DNA of 64,000 bases from CATQHL01 sp965242895. GTDB lineage: Bacteria > Actinomycetota > Acidimicrobiia > Acidimicrobiales > CATQHL01. The translations under genes were made by a program, and so were the position numbers. Below are positions 7,504 through 16,087 of this stretch, one piece after another (within the stretch, counting starts at the first letter, position 1; every line of letters begins with the position of its first letter). The notes beneath the pieces are model-generated. The model made no database searches and had not been told where the DNA came from. It saw nothing but the letters and a program-made list of their open reading frames with translations. The stretch lies in contig OZ251507.1 in assembly GCA_965242895.1 (NCBI GenBank), positions 124,001 to 188,000 on the forward strand. Reading direction: 5' to 3'.

Positions 7504-9147
7504 ATGTCGACGTACGTAGCAGAAGACTTCACCAAAGAAGAGGCCGACGTACTCCGCCGCTACTTCACCAACCTCGACGAACCCGTGTTCGCTCTGGTCA
7601 ACTTGCCGGAAGTGGTGAAGGGCGCCCTGTTTGCTCGCTACTCGCGCTCTTCCAAGAGCCTGCGCCGCCTCTTCCTCGACGAGTTTGTAGGAGAACTCGA
7701 CGTGAGCGGCGACCTAGGCGTAGACGCCACCATCGGCCTTCGGCGCGCCGAAGAGCTCTACGACCGAGTCTTCTTCGACTACGGAGACGATTCCGTAGCC
7801 CAACTCGGAGGCGTCCACCTGGCGTGCGAACAATCCTCCAACATCCTCACGAAGGTCCTGGAGTGGGGCCGCCTCATGTCCTACCTCGAGCAGTCCACCC
7901 GCTACATCGCCTACGACAAACGCCTGGGCGGACGCTTCCGCTACTACCGCGACAGCCGCGTCGTGGGGTCACCCTTGGGCGCCCGCTACGTAGCCGACAT
8001 GGATCACATGTTCACCCTCTACGGAGAGACCGTTCCGATTCTGCAGAACCATTTACGACGAGAGTTCCCCAACACATCAAGAGACAGCGATTTCGCCTAC
8101 CGCCGCGCCATCCGCGCCAAGAGTTTCGACGCCGCTAGAGGCATGCTCCCCGCCGCATCTCTCTCGAACGTCGGCATCTACGGGAGCGGACAAGGCTACG
8201 AGAACCTCCTGATGCGAATGCGGAATCACCCGCTCGATGAGGTGCGCCTCTACGCCGAGATGATGCTCAAGGAACTGCGCAAGGTGATTCCGTCGTTCCT
8301 GAAACGCGTCGACATCGAAGATAGGGGAGTGGCCTGGAGCGACTACATGAAAGGGACTCGAGACGCCACCGCCAGGGTTGCGAAAGACCTCTTCGAAGAC
8401 GAAGAAAGCCGGCGCGGCGACAAAGCAGCCGTCCGCCTAGTTGACTTCGACCCAGACGCCGAAGTCAAGACCGTCGCCGCCTGCCTGTATCCGCATCTCG
8501 ACCTCGCAGAAGATCGGATACGCCGCCGCGTGGAGGAAATGAGCGTTGACGAACGCCTCAGGGTCCTGCAGGCCTACTCGAGCGGGCGCGGCAACCGCCG
8601 TCACAAGCCGGGGCGGGCCTTGGAGGCCGCCAGTTACCGCTTCGACATACTGGCGGACTACGGAGCCTTCCGCGACCTGCAGCGTCACCGGATGCTCACC
8701 ATCGAATGGCAGCAGCTGACTCCCGCCCACGGATACGAACTGCCCGGCGCTGTAATCGACGCCGGAATGAGCAAGAAATTCGAAGAATGCATGAACACGA
8801 GCGCCGAGCTGCACGACTACGTCTCCGAGTTCTTCCCTCTCCAGGCGGTCTACGCAGTCTGCCTCGCCTACCGAATCAGGTTCGTCATGCAGATGAACGC
8901 CCGAGCGGCCATGCATCTCATCGAACTTCGAAGCAGCACTCAAGGTCATCCCACCTACCGTTACATTGCCCAGGAAATGCACCGACTCATCGGCCAAACA
9001 GCTGGCCACCGCGCCATAGCAGCCATGATGACCTTCGTGGACTACTCATCCGAACCGGAACTCGAGAGGCTGGCAGCCGAGCAGGAGAGAGCAAACAACC
9101 AAAGAGTCCGCCCCGCAGCGAATCTCTCTGACCATCTTCTGGCGTAG
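7504..9147 (+). CDS. Long ThyX-like protein (FAD-dependent thymidylate synthase family, two-domain)
   Basis: About 547 residues from ATG 7504 (N-terminus MSTYVAEDFTKEEADVL), roughly twice the size of ThyX. Two ThyX-like halves are suggested. The first has the segment YLEQSTRYIAYDKR, like the family's E-x-x-S-x-R-Y. The second has LQRHRMLTIEWQQLT, which corresponds to the flavin-binding RHRxxSxNExS signature but keeps only RHR, and RAAMHLIELRSSTQGHP followed by YRYIAQEMH, like the ThyX C-terminal substrate region. The degenerate signature makes canonical thymidylate synthase activity doubtful, although long ThyX homologues are widespread in actinobacteria. The preceding gene ends 44 nt upstream. 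Confidence 0.72.
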   Translation: MSTYVAEDFTKEEADVLRRYFTNLDEPVFALVNLPEVVKGALFARYSRSSKSLRRLFLDEFVGELDVSGDLGVDATIGLRRAEELYDRVFFDYGDDSVAQLGGVHLACEQSSNILTKVLEWGRLMSYLEQSTRYIAYDKRLGGRFRYYRDSRVVGSPLGARYVADMDHMFTLYGETVPILQNHLRREFPNTSRDSDFAYRRAIRAKSFDAARGMLPAASLSNVGIYGSGQGYENLLMRMRNHPLDEVRLYAEMMLKELRKVIPSFLKRVDIEDRGVAWSDYMKGTRDATARVAKDLFEDEESRRGDKAAVRLVDFDPDAEVKTVAACLYPHLDLAEDRIRRRVEEMSVDERLRVLQAYSSGRGNRRHKPGRALEAASYRFDILADYGAFRDLQRHRMLTIEWQQLTPAHGYELPGAVIDAGMSKKFEECMNTSAELHDYVSEFFPLQAVYAVCLAYRIRFVMQMNARAAMHLIELRSSTQGHPTYRYIAQEMHRLIGQTAGHRAIAAMMTFVDYSSEPELERLAAEQERANNQRVRPAANLSDHLLA

Positions 9148-9160
9148 CTTGGAGCGAAAG

Positions 9161-9652
9161 ATGCAGCAAGACGAAGACATCTCCTTCGACGAAGAAATCG
9201 AAGAGCCCGACCTCGACATCTCCGACATCGACTATGCGGAGATGGCAGAGGAGATCGACGATGACGACGAACCTCTTGAGGAGGAGGAGGAACTAGACGA
9301 CCACTACACGGAACCCGACCCGCCCAAAGGGGAGTTGAGCCCTTCTAGTTCAGAGGAAGAAGACGAAGAGGACGAGGAAGAAGACGAAAAAGAAACCGAA
9401 GCCGACCTCGAAGCTATCCTGCGTGACCGCCTAGCCTCTGAGGAGGACATCGACGAAGCCGACGATGCGGAAGGAACCGAAGAGGGGAGAGCCTCAGGCG
9501 AGGGTAGCCGCGACGTCGAACCTCGCCGCGACGACGAGTTCCTGTGCGAAGGCTGCTTCCTGCTTGTTACGCCCAGCCAATTCGGGGCGAAGAGTTCACC
9601 GCGTTGTCCGTCAGGAGAAGAAATATGTCCGGCAATGGACAAACTCAAATAG
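9161..9652 (+). CDS. DUF4193-like acidic protein with C-terminal Cys cluster
   Basis: About 163 residues from ATG 9161 (a TTG 12 nt upstream is also in frame). The N-terminal two thirds is extremely rich in Asp and Glu with Ser clusters. The end carries RRDDEFLCEGCFLLVTPSQFGA and a second CP...CP pair, which resembles the short actinobacterial DUF4193 proteins where a Cys-rich tail follows an acidic body. Four cysteines could bind zinc. The function is unknown in the family. The stop overlaps the following GNAT gene by 28 nt, so the pair is probably translated together. Confidence 0.65.
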   Translation: MQQDEDISFDEEIEEPDLDISDIDYAEMAEEIDDDDEPLEEEEELDDHYTEPDPPKGELSPSSSEEEDEEDEEEDEKETEADLEAILRDRLASEEDIDEADDAEGTEEGRASGEGSRDVEPRRDDEFLCEGCFLLVTPSQFGAKSSPRCPSGEEICPAMDKLK

Positions 9653-10164
9653 ACGACCCCTGCCCTTCATCCGCCAATAGCGCCGAAAACAGGAAACTGG
9701 AACCCACAGCAACTCCGGCAACACTGGCAGACGTTGCGGATGTGGAGGCGTTAGGGAAAGCAGCCCTGGCCGAAAAGCAGGATCAGAGAGGCGGCGGGTT
9801 GCTGCTCAGAACCCAGTTTGCCGACGGTCTGAGCGAAGAGACGATTGCGGGGGCAGTGCAGAGCGAGAACAAGATGATTTGGGTGGGGGAATTGTCGGAC
9901 GCTGCTGTGGGCTTCGCCCAGGCGGAACTCAAGAACCTCGACGACGGCGGGCGCATAGCCGAACTCCAGGCCCTCTACGTAATGCCTGGCGCTAGGGGAG
10001 TGGGGGTGGGGGAGTCGCTCATGGAGGCAGTGCTGGCTTGGGCTGAGGCGTCCGGAGCGGAGGGGGTGGATTCGGTCGCCCTGCCAGGAGACCGCGCCAC
10101 CAAGAACTTCTTCGAGCAGTTCGGGCTGAAGGCAAGGGCGATACTCGTGCACCGCAGCCTCTAG
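9625..10164 (+). CDS. GNAT-family N-acetyltransferase
   Basis: A 179-residue protein from ATG 9625, overlapping the end of the preceding gene. The acetyl-CoA binding region is seen as ELQALYVMPGARGVGVGESL (motif A, R/Q-x-x-G-x-G/A), with the helix LMEAVLAWAEASGA and a C-terminal strand-helix (KNFFEQFGLKARAILVHRSL) typical of this fold. The N-terminal 40 residues are polar and probably disordered. The substrate is not predictable. The gene is convergent with the reverse-strand gene ending at 10182. Confidence 0.8.
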   Translation: MSGNGQTQIDDPCPSSANSAENRKLEPTATPATLADVADVEALGKAALAEKQDQRGGGLLLRTQFADGLSEETIAGAVQSENKMIWVGELSDAAVGFAQAELKNLDDGGRIAELQALYVMPGARGVGVGESLMEAVLAWAEASGAEGVDSVALPGDRATKNFFEQFGLKARAILVHRSL

Positions 10165-10181
10165 CGGCTAGCGGTCAGCGG

Positions 10182-11804
10182 CTAGCGGTCAGCCTGCTGC
10201 TCCTCCTCCTCAGCCTGATCAGCCTCCTCAACAACCTGCTCCTGAACCCGCTCCCCGTCAACCTCCTCAACAACCTGCCCCTGAACCCGCTCCCCGTCAA
10301 CCTCCTCAACAACCTGCCCCTGAACCCGCTCCCCGTCAACCTCCTGAGCAACCGGCCTCTTCCCCTGCTCAGCCTCCTGCTCCGCGAGGATCTCAGCGAA
10401 CTCGGCCGCTACGAGAGGCAGCCGATCTCCGAACCTCTTCACAGAGGCGAGCAGTTTCGCAGAAGGAGCCGCCGGCAGGCCCGCCGGGCGCAGCACCAAC
10501 CTGACAGGGGAGGTGGAGGCAGCCTTCAGAACGGCACTCCAGGAATCCTCCGGTTCGTCTGCGTCAAGGGCGGACGAAGCCAACTCGCAGAGTTTCTCGC
10601 CTAGCAACTCCGGCAGCGGGACGCCCACCTTCGGGGATCGGCTGCTCAAGCGCAGAGCCGGCACCACCCGCCGCGAGGTAATCGCCGATCCCAGTTCCGC
10701 CAGCCAGCTCGCATGCCCCTTCTCCACGCGCTCGGTAAGCCTCTTGCGAAGATCGGCCGCTATCTTCTGAGATCCCTCGTCGGAGGCAGCCCTGTGATCC
10801 TCCGCCACCACCGAGCGAAGATCGCGCAGCTCCAACTTGCCGCCCAAAGACCCGGCCGCCTCGGCTCGGTCGCGCCAGCGCGCCGACAGGTAGGCGTCGG
10901 AGAGTGCGTCGAAAGTGGCCGCCTGTTCCGCCCAGGCCTTGCGAGCTTGAGAGTTCTGAGCGTCGGTCTTGTCGCCCCGCCTGTCTCCGCCCGCCGCAGC
11001 AACAGCACCTCCATCCGCCGCAGCACCCCCCTCCGATGCCGCACCCCCATCCGATACAGCACCTCCATCCGCCGCAGCCCCTCCCTCCGATGCCGCACCC
11101 CCATCCGCCGCAGCACCCCCATCCGATACAGCACCCCCGCCCGCCGCAGCACCCCCATCCGATGCCGCACCCCCGCCTGCCGCAGTTCCTCCCTCCGATT
11201 CCTTCTCGGCGAGCAACGCCTCCCGCATGGCCCGCACACCCTTTTCCACCAGCAGACCCCCCAGTTCCCTATGTTCTTCGGGAAGCGCCCCTAGCCAGGC
11301 CGAGACATGCTTTTTGCCCGGGCGCAGACGCGGCGGCTGATGCCGTCCGCGGCCTCCTTCCCTTCGCTCAAAATCCCTGTTTATGTGCGACGAACTATGC
11401 CCGTGCTCGCCCCCCCTGCCGCCTTCACCTCGTCTGCCTCTGTCATCCTTGCCTGCCTTGCCGGCGCCTCCCCCCTTCGAGCGTTTCCGCCGACGATCAT
11501 CCGCTCCCGAGACGTCGAGCCCCTCGGGGATCACCGTCCCCTCCTCAAAGTCACGCGAACCTATGTGTTCAATCAACTGAGGGCGTTTGCGCTGGCGCGC
11601 CGCCTTGTCAGAGAGGACCTCACGTATCTGCATCCCATCCACGTCCATCTCGACCTCGACGCGCAAGATGTCGCCGACCTTCACGTCGGGAGCTAGCAGT
11701 TCGGCATGCAAGTCCCCTCTGGGTTCGCGTGCGCCGGCGGCTCGCCACGTCCAGAAACCGTCAGGACGCTTACTGGTGAGCTGGATTTCAATTCGATGCG
11801 CCAC
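10182..11804 (-). CDS. Unrecognised repeat-rich hydrophilic protein
   Basis: I do not recognise a characterised family. A frame is open from GTG 11912, but GTG 11804 (VAHRIEIQLTSKRPDGFWTW) is favoured because the upstream part lies antisense to the TPP riboswitch. The N-terminal 70 residues form a compact beta-rich domain (DVKVGDILRVEVEMDVDG, reminiscent of an OB-like fold). A Lys/Arg/Gly-rich linker follows, then a Gly-Ala repeat (GGAAAD/GGAVSD type), then helical segments (LRKRLTERVEKGHASWLAEL) and KVGVPLPELLGEKLCELAS. The tail has three 13-residue copies of EVDGERVQGQVVE. It may be a nucleic-acid-binding or ribosome-associated protein, but that is speculation from composition. Confidence 0.55.
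   Translation of the reverse strand: MAHRIEIQLTSKRPDGFWTWRAAGAREPRGDLHAELLAPDVKVGDILRVEVEMDVDGMQIREVLSDKAARQRKRPQLIEHIGSRDFEEGTVIPEGLDVSGADDRRRKRSKGGGAGKAGKDDRGRRGEGGRGGEHGHSSSHINRDFERREGGRGRHQPPRLRPGKKHVSAWLGALPEEHRELGGLLVEKGVRAMREALLAEKESEGGTAAGGGAASDGGAAAGGGAVSDGGAAADGGAASEGGAAADGGAVSDGGAASEGGAAADGGAVAAAGGDRRGDKTDAQNSQARKAWAEQAATFDALSDAYLSARWRDRAEAAGSLGGKLELRDLRSVVAEDHRAASDEGSQKIAADLRKRLTERVEKGHASWLAELGSAITSRRVVPALRLSSRSPKVGVPLPELLGEKLCELASSALDADEPEDSWSAVLKAASTSPVRLVLRPAGLPAAPSAKLLASVKRFGDRLPLVAAEFAEILAEQEAEQGKRPVAQEVDGERVQGQVVEEVDGERVQGQVVEEVDGERVQEQVVEEADQAEEEEQQADR
10223..10345. repeat. Three 39-nt tandem repeats in the reverse-strand gene
   Basis: Copies begin at 10223, 10262 and 10301, exactly 39 nt apart and nearly identical. 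They encode the 13-residue unit EVDGERVQGQVVE on the reverse strand, so copy-number change would keep the frame. Confidence 0.9.
11005..11200. repeat. Degenerate 18-nt repeats encoding Gly-Ala-rich hexapeptides
   Basis: Alternating CCNCCATCCGCCGCAGCA and CCNCCATCCGATGCCGCA type units. On the reverse strand they encode GGAAAD, GGAVSD and GGAASE. All are multiples of three, so length variation is frame-neutral. Confidence 0.85.
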
Positions 11805-11852
11805 CTTCAACAACACTACCCGTAGTTGCCGCCCGAGCCGTGTAGCCTTGAA

Positions 11853-11943
11853 CGACGAAGACGGGGAGCTCGATTCGTTCGGGCTGAGAGGGCGCCTAGG
11901 GCGCCGACCCACAGAACCTGATCTGGATAATGCCAGCGGAGGA
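11853..11943 (+). promoter_or_regulatory. TPP riboswitch (THI box)
   Basis: The core contains GGGCTGAGAG (11880-11889) and, after a short GC-rich stem (GGCGCCTAGGGCGCC), GACCCACAGAACCTGATCTG followed by GATAATGCCAGCGGAGG. This matches the conserved CUGAGA and ACCUGAUC-(N)-GG-UAAUGCC-GCG elements of thiamine-pyrophosphate riboswitches. The 3' end lies just 7 nt before the thiB ATG and includes GGAGG, so control is probably by masking the ribosome binding site. The 5' boundary is approximate (GGGGAGC near 11863). Confidence 0.88.
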
Positions 11944-11949
11944 AAACAA

Positions 11950-13224
11950 ATGATCCATACACCTCAGTTCAACCGCACACGGCTGTCTGTTCTTACCTTC
12001 GCCGTTCTCGCCTTGACGGCAACTGCCTGCGGCAGCAGCAACATGCTCTCCGAGACAGATGTCGGAGGACCTCCTGCTCCCCCGCAAACCGAAGACCTTA
12101 TGGTCCCCGCCGAAAGCACTGATGATGAAGCGGAACTCTCTCCCGTAGACGTGCTCCCGTCCGACCCCGCTTCTCCAGACGGCGCTTCGACTGCCGATAC
12201 CGCATCTACGTCCACATCCGAAGAGGTCACCGCCCCTACTCTTCCCGCTGACACGACGGCTTCCGAGCCGCCTCTCTCCGGCGGGGTGGTCCGCCTCATC
12301 ACCCACGACTCCTTCGCTGTCTCCGACGGGATAATCGAAGCCTTCGAGAACTCCTCGGGTATCGACGTGCAGCGACTCGTCGGCGAAGACACCGGCTCCG
12401 TCCTCTCCCAACTGATCTTGAGCAAGGACAATCCCGTAGCAGACGTGGTCTTCGGCATCGACAACACCTACCTTCAGCAGGCGCTGGAAGAGGAACTCTT
12501 CGTCCCCTACCGCTCGCCCGCCCTTTCGTCCGTGCCGGAGGAACTGCAGCTCGACACGGCGGCGCGCGTCACCCCCGTCGACTACGGCGACGTCTGCGTT
12601 AACTACCACAAGGACTCCCTGTCCGGCCCTCCACCAGCCTCCCTCGAGGATCTGATCGGCTACGCCGATGACTTCGTCACGCAGAACCCCGAGACTTCCT
12701 CGCCCGGCCTGGCCTTCTTCTTTGCGACCGTGGCCTACTTCGGAGAGGACGGCTGGGAGGACTTCTGGCAGAGTCTCAGAGACGGGGGAGTGACGGTGAC
12801 CTCGGGTTGGTCAGAGGCCTACTACTCCGAATTTGCGGCGGGCGAAGGCGAACGGGCGCTGGTGACGTCGTATGCCACCAGTCCTGTGGCTGAGGTGATC
12901 TACGCCGACCCTCCGGTGGATTCTCCACCCACCGGAGTGCTCACCGAGGGCTGCTTCCGACAGATCGAGTTTGCGGGCATCCTGGCCGGCACCTCCAACC
13001 TGCCCGGGGCGCAGGCGCTGATCGACTTCCTGCTCTCCGACGAGTTCCAAGAGGACATCCCCTTGAACATGTTCGTTTTCCCGGCAAGCAGCACAGCCAA
13101 GATTCCCCCTGAGTTCATCGAACACGCCTCCGTCGTGGAGAACCCGCTCAGCCTGCCGCCCGAGGTGATCGCCGAACGAAAAGCCGAGTGGACAGCCCGC
13201 TGGGTTGAGATCGTCCTCAGATAA
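11950..13224 (+). CDS. thiB: Thiamine ABC transporter substrate-binding lipoprotein
   Basis: A 424-residue extracytoplasmic binding protein. The N-terminus has a lipoprotein signal with lipobox ALTATACGSS (Cys about 33), then a roughly 80-residue Pro/Ser/Thr/Asp-rich linker. The mature domain runs from about residue 112 (GVVRLITHDSFAVSDGIIEA) and keeps the ThiB pattern: DSF near the N-terminus, VVFGIDNTYL, VTPVDYGDVCVNYHKD, and the C-terminal QALIDFLLSDEFQ and VFPA segment. It sits directly behind a TPP riboswitch and ahead of permease and ATPase genes, which fixes the substrate as thiamine or its phosphates. The long linker is unusual in length but common for actinobacterial lipoproteins. 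Expression should fall when TPP is abundant. Confidence 0.92.
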   Translation: MIHTPQFNRTRLSVLTFAVLALTATACGSSNMLSETDVGGPPAPPQTEDLMVPAESTDDEAELSPVDVLPSDPASPDGASTADTASTSTSEEVTAPTLPADTTASEPPLSGGVVRLITHDSFAVSDGIIEAFENSSGIDVQRLVGEDTGSVLSQLILSKDNPVADVVFGIDNTYLQQALEEELFVPYRSPALSSVPEELQLDTAARVTPVDYGDVCVNYHKDSLSGPPPASLEDLIGYADDFVTQNPETSSPGLAFFFATVAYFGEDGWEDFWQSLRDGGVTVTSGWSEAYYSEFAAGEGERALVTSYATSPVAEVIYADPPVDSPPTGVLTEGCFRQIEFAGILAGTSNLPGAQALIDFLLSDEFQEDIPLNMFVFPASSTAKIPPEFIEHASVVENPLSLPPEVIAERKAEWTARWVEIVLR

Positions 13225-13347
13225 CGACGACTACCGACGACTACAACGACAGTCCGCTTCCGATTCAGACGGACGCCGCAAGTAGAGACCCGCACGACGC
13301 CCACTCCTCAGATAACGACGACAGCCCGCCACCGATTCAGACGGACG
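13215..13347 (+). repeat. Imperfect direct duplication at the thiB-thiP junction
   Basis: CCTCAGATAACGACGA occurs at 13215-13230 and again at 13306-13321, and CCGATTCAGACGGACG at 13260-13275 and 13332-13347. The first block includes the thiB stop codon. The duplication accounts for the long spacer before the first canonical thiP start. Confidence 0.85.
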
Positions 13348-13407
13348 GCCCTAGCCGCCGTCCCCGCTGCCTTCATCGGGGTCTTTTTCGTCTACCCCCT
13401 CGTAACC

Positions 13408-14934
13408 GTGCTCTGGTACGGCTTCGACCCTGCTGTGCTGGGGCGCACCTGGAGCAACCCTTCCACCCTGGGAGTGCTCTGGTTCACCCTCTGGCAGGCG
13501 CTGGCCTCCACCGGATTGTGCCTGCTGCTGGCGCTGCCCACCGCAGCAGTTCTGGCTCGACTGCGCTTCCGAGGAAAACGCCTCCTGAACGCCCTCCTAG
13601 TAGTCCCGTTCGTGCTCCCTACCGTGGTCGTGTCTTCGGCATTCCTCTCCGTTATGAACACCTTCGGAGCAGCAGAGGGGTTTCGGCACACCGTCTGGGC
13701 GATACTGGCCGCCCACGTCTTCTTCAACTACGCCGTCATCGCCCGGAGCGTGGGCGCCTTCTGGTCTCAACTCGACACTGCGCCGGAGGGGGCCGCCCGC
13801 ATGCTGGGGGCAAGCCGCCTGAGGGCATTCACGCAGGTCACCCTGCCCCGCCTTGCGCCGGCCATCGCCGCATCGGGGGCGGTGGTTCTCCTCTTCAACT
13901 TCACATCCTTCGGCGTCATCCTGATCCTGGGCGGACCGCGCCGCGCAACCCTGGAAACGGAGATCTGGCGTTTCGCCGTTCAGCGGATCGAGTTCGACAT
14001 CGCAGCATCCCTGGCGCTGCTGCAGCTTCTGTGCGTCTTAACAATCGTGGCAGCGGGCAGCATCTGGCAGCGAAAGCGGGGGGTGACAGAACGGCTGGGC
14101 CTGCAGACAGCCCTCCCGCTGCAGGGCGCTGCTCAGCGCCTGCGGGCTGCGTTCGCCGGACTTTGCGCCCTCCTGATAATCGGGCTTCCCGTCGCAGCGC
14201 TGATCGAACGCTCCCTGCGCTCGGGCGGTGGGTATTCGCTAGAGAACTACCGCCTGCTCGCAAGCTCGGGCGGCCGCACGGGAGCGCAGGTCATGTTCAC
14301 CTCTCCGCTGGCCGCCCTGGGCAACTCCTTGGCTTTCGCTGCGGTGGCCACGCTGATCGCCGCAGTCGTAGGAATGCTGGCCGCCGTTGCCGTGACGCGT
14401 TCGACCGGCAGGACATCATCCGTCTTTGAAGGGGTATTCCTGCTGCCTCTGGGAGTGTCCGGCGTGCTCCTGGGTTTCGGAGCGCTGCTCGCTCTCGACA
14501 CTCCGCCCCTGGACTTGCGGCTCTCGTGGTGGCTAGTTCCTATCACTCACGCCCTTATCGGAGTTCCTTTCGTCATTCGCTCTCTCACTCCTGCGCTTCG
14601 AGCAGTGAGCGGGCGGCTGCGTGAAGCAGCCGCCCTGCTAGGGACGCCACCCGCCCGCGTCTGGCGTGAAGTCGACCTGCCTGTGGCACTGCGCGGGCTG
14701 ACGGTCGGTCTCGGATTCGCCTTTGCAGTCTCACTAGGGGAGTTCGGCGCCACGGCTTTCATCGCCCGCCCCGAACGCCCCACCCTCCCTGTGGCCATTT
14801 TCAGGCTTCTGAGCAGACCAGGCGCCGTCAACTTCGGGCAGGCTATGGCCCTGAGCGTAATCCTCTTGGTGCTGGTCGCCTCCGTCGTGCTCCTGCTAGA
14901 CCGTTTCCGACTGCCGGGAACGGCAGACTTCTAG
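13408..14934 (+). CDS. thiP: Thiamine ABC transporter permease
   Basis: A fused, two-half inner-membrane permease with two EAA-type loops: GASRLRAFTQVTLP in the first half and LLGTPPARVWREVDLP in the second. The first canonical in-frame start is GTG 13408. It cuts into the first membrane helix, because the frame upstream encodes FRRTALAAVPAAFIGVFF and VYPLVTVLWYGF and is open back to the thiB stop with no ATG, GTG or TTG. The true start may be a rare codon (ATA 13312 for example), or the protein may be made by coupled translation from thiB, which is in the same frame. It belongs to the riboswitch-controlled thi operon. Confidence 0.85.
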   Translation: MLWYGFDPAVLGRTWSNPSTLGVLWFTLWQALASTGLCLLLALPTAAVLARLRFRGKRLLNALLVVPFVLPTVVVSSAFLSVMNTFGAAEGFRHTVWAILAAHVFFNYAVIARSVGAFWSQLDTAPEGAARMLGASRLRAFTQVTLPRLAPAIAASGAVVLLFNFTSFGVILILGGPRRATLETEIWRFAVQRIEFDIAASLALLQLLCVLTIVAAGSIWQRKRGVTERLGLQTALPLQGAAQRLRAAFAGLCALLIIGLPVAALIERSLRSGGGYSLENYRLLASSGGRTGAQVMFTSPLAALGNSLAFAAVATLIAAVVGMLAAVAVTRSTGRTSSVFEGVFLLPLGVSGVLLGFGALLALDTPPLDLRLSWWLVPITHALIGVPFVIRSLTPALRAVSGRLREAAALLGTPPARVWREVDLPVALRGLTVGLGFAFAVSLGEFGATAFIARPERPTLPVAIFRLLSRPGAVNFGQAMALSVILLVLVASVVLLLDRFRLPGTADF

Positions 14935-14947
14935 GAGACTGTCTGGA

Positions 14948-16030
14948 GTGGCGGCCGCGGCAGGCTCCGAAGACATGACTACTCCAGCCGGAGACGGCCT
15001 GGCAGACGGCCTGGTATCGGTCGACCTGTGCGTCGACCTCGGCAGCGAACGCGTTCTGAAGAACCTGAACCTCTACGTCAAAAGGGGCGAGACGATGGCG
15101 CTGCTAGGCCCCAGCGGCTGCGGCAAGACCACTTTCCTGAGAAGCGTGGCTGGGCTGCAGCGGCTGCGCGGGGGCAGGGTGCTCTGGGAAGGACAAGACC
15201 TCGCACCCATACCGCCTCACCGGCGCCGCTTCGGCATGGTCTTCCAGGATCACGCCCTGCTCCCGCACCGAAGCGCAGGGGAGAACGTGGCCTTCGGCCT
15301 CAAGATGATGGGGATGCCCGTCAAGCAGCGCCGCCGCCGAGCTGCGGAGATGCTAGAACTCGTCGACCTGCCCGGCTACGAAAACCGCTCCGTCTCGACC
15401 CTTTCCGGCGGGGAGGCTCAACGAGTAGCCCTGGCCAGATCCCTGGCGCCCCAGCCCAGACTCCTGCTGCTAGACGAACCTTTTGCCGCCCTAGACCGCC
15501 CGCTGCAGGAAAAGTTGATCGCCGACATCCGGCGAATTCTCAAGGACCGTAAGCAGACCGCCATCGGAGTGACCCACGACCATGCAGAGGCTTTTGCTTT
15601 GGCGGATCGGGTGGCGCTAATGCGCCGAGGGAAAATCCACCGTGTCGGAACCCCGCGAGAACTCAGAGACGACCCCAGGGACGTCTTTACAGCGTCTTTC
15701 CTGAGTTTGGGGGCGGTCTGGTCGCCCGAAAAGATCTGCTTCGACGCCGACGGATCGCTGAAGACCCCGTGGGGATCTCTGCGCCTTCCTCAAAATGTCT
15801 TAGCCGCTAATACGACCCCAAAACTCTTAATAAGACCCGAATCAGTCACGCTGACAAACAAAGGAAAACCCGCAAAGATCACCAACATTCAATTGGTCTC
15901 AGGAAGGAATTTGGCAACTTTAGAAGTGGCTGAAGCCCCGCCCATAAGCGGCTATGTAGGAGACGAAGCATCCCCTGGAATGCGCTGCTTTATCAAGCTA
16001 GATGCGACGAAGATTCTGTTACTTGAATAA
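14948..16030 (+). CDS. thiQ: Thiamine ABC transporter ATP-binding protein
   Basis: A 360-residue ABC ATPase that powers ThiBP. Walker A is LLGPSGCGKTTF, the Q-loop region is FGMVFQDHALLPHR, the signature is STLSGGEAQRVALARSL, Walker B is RLLLLDEPFAALD and the H-loop is VTHDHAE. It is longer than ThiQ of enterobacteria (about 230) because of a C-terminal TOBE-like extension (LLIRPESVTLTNKG and following), as in other importer ATPases. The start is GTG 14948; ATG 14975 is an alternative. Base composition turns noticeably AT-richer from about 15790 to the end, matching the tad pilin region that follows. Confidence 0.9.
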   Translation: MAAAAGSEDMTTPAGDGLADGLVSVDLCVDLGSERVLKNLNLYVKRGETMALLGPSGCGKTTFLRSVAGLQRLRGGRVLWEGQDLAPIPPHRRRFGMVFQDHALLPHRSAGENVAFGLKMMGMPVKQRRRRAAEMLELVDLPGYENRSVSTLSGGEAQRVALARSLAPQPRLLLLDEPFAALDRPLQEKLIADIRRILKDRKQTAIGVTHDHAEAFALADRVALMRRGKIHRVGTPRELRDDPRDVFTASFLSLGAVWSPEKICFDADGSLKTPWGSLRLPQNVLAANTTPKLLIRPESVTLTNKGKPAKITNIQLVSGRNLATLEVAEAPPISGYVGDEASPGMRCFIKLDATKILLLE

Positions 16031-16087
16031 GAGCTGGGCCGAATACAACAAGAAAAACTGCAGTATTTCCCTGAACAAGTGTTCTCT

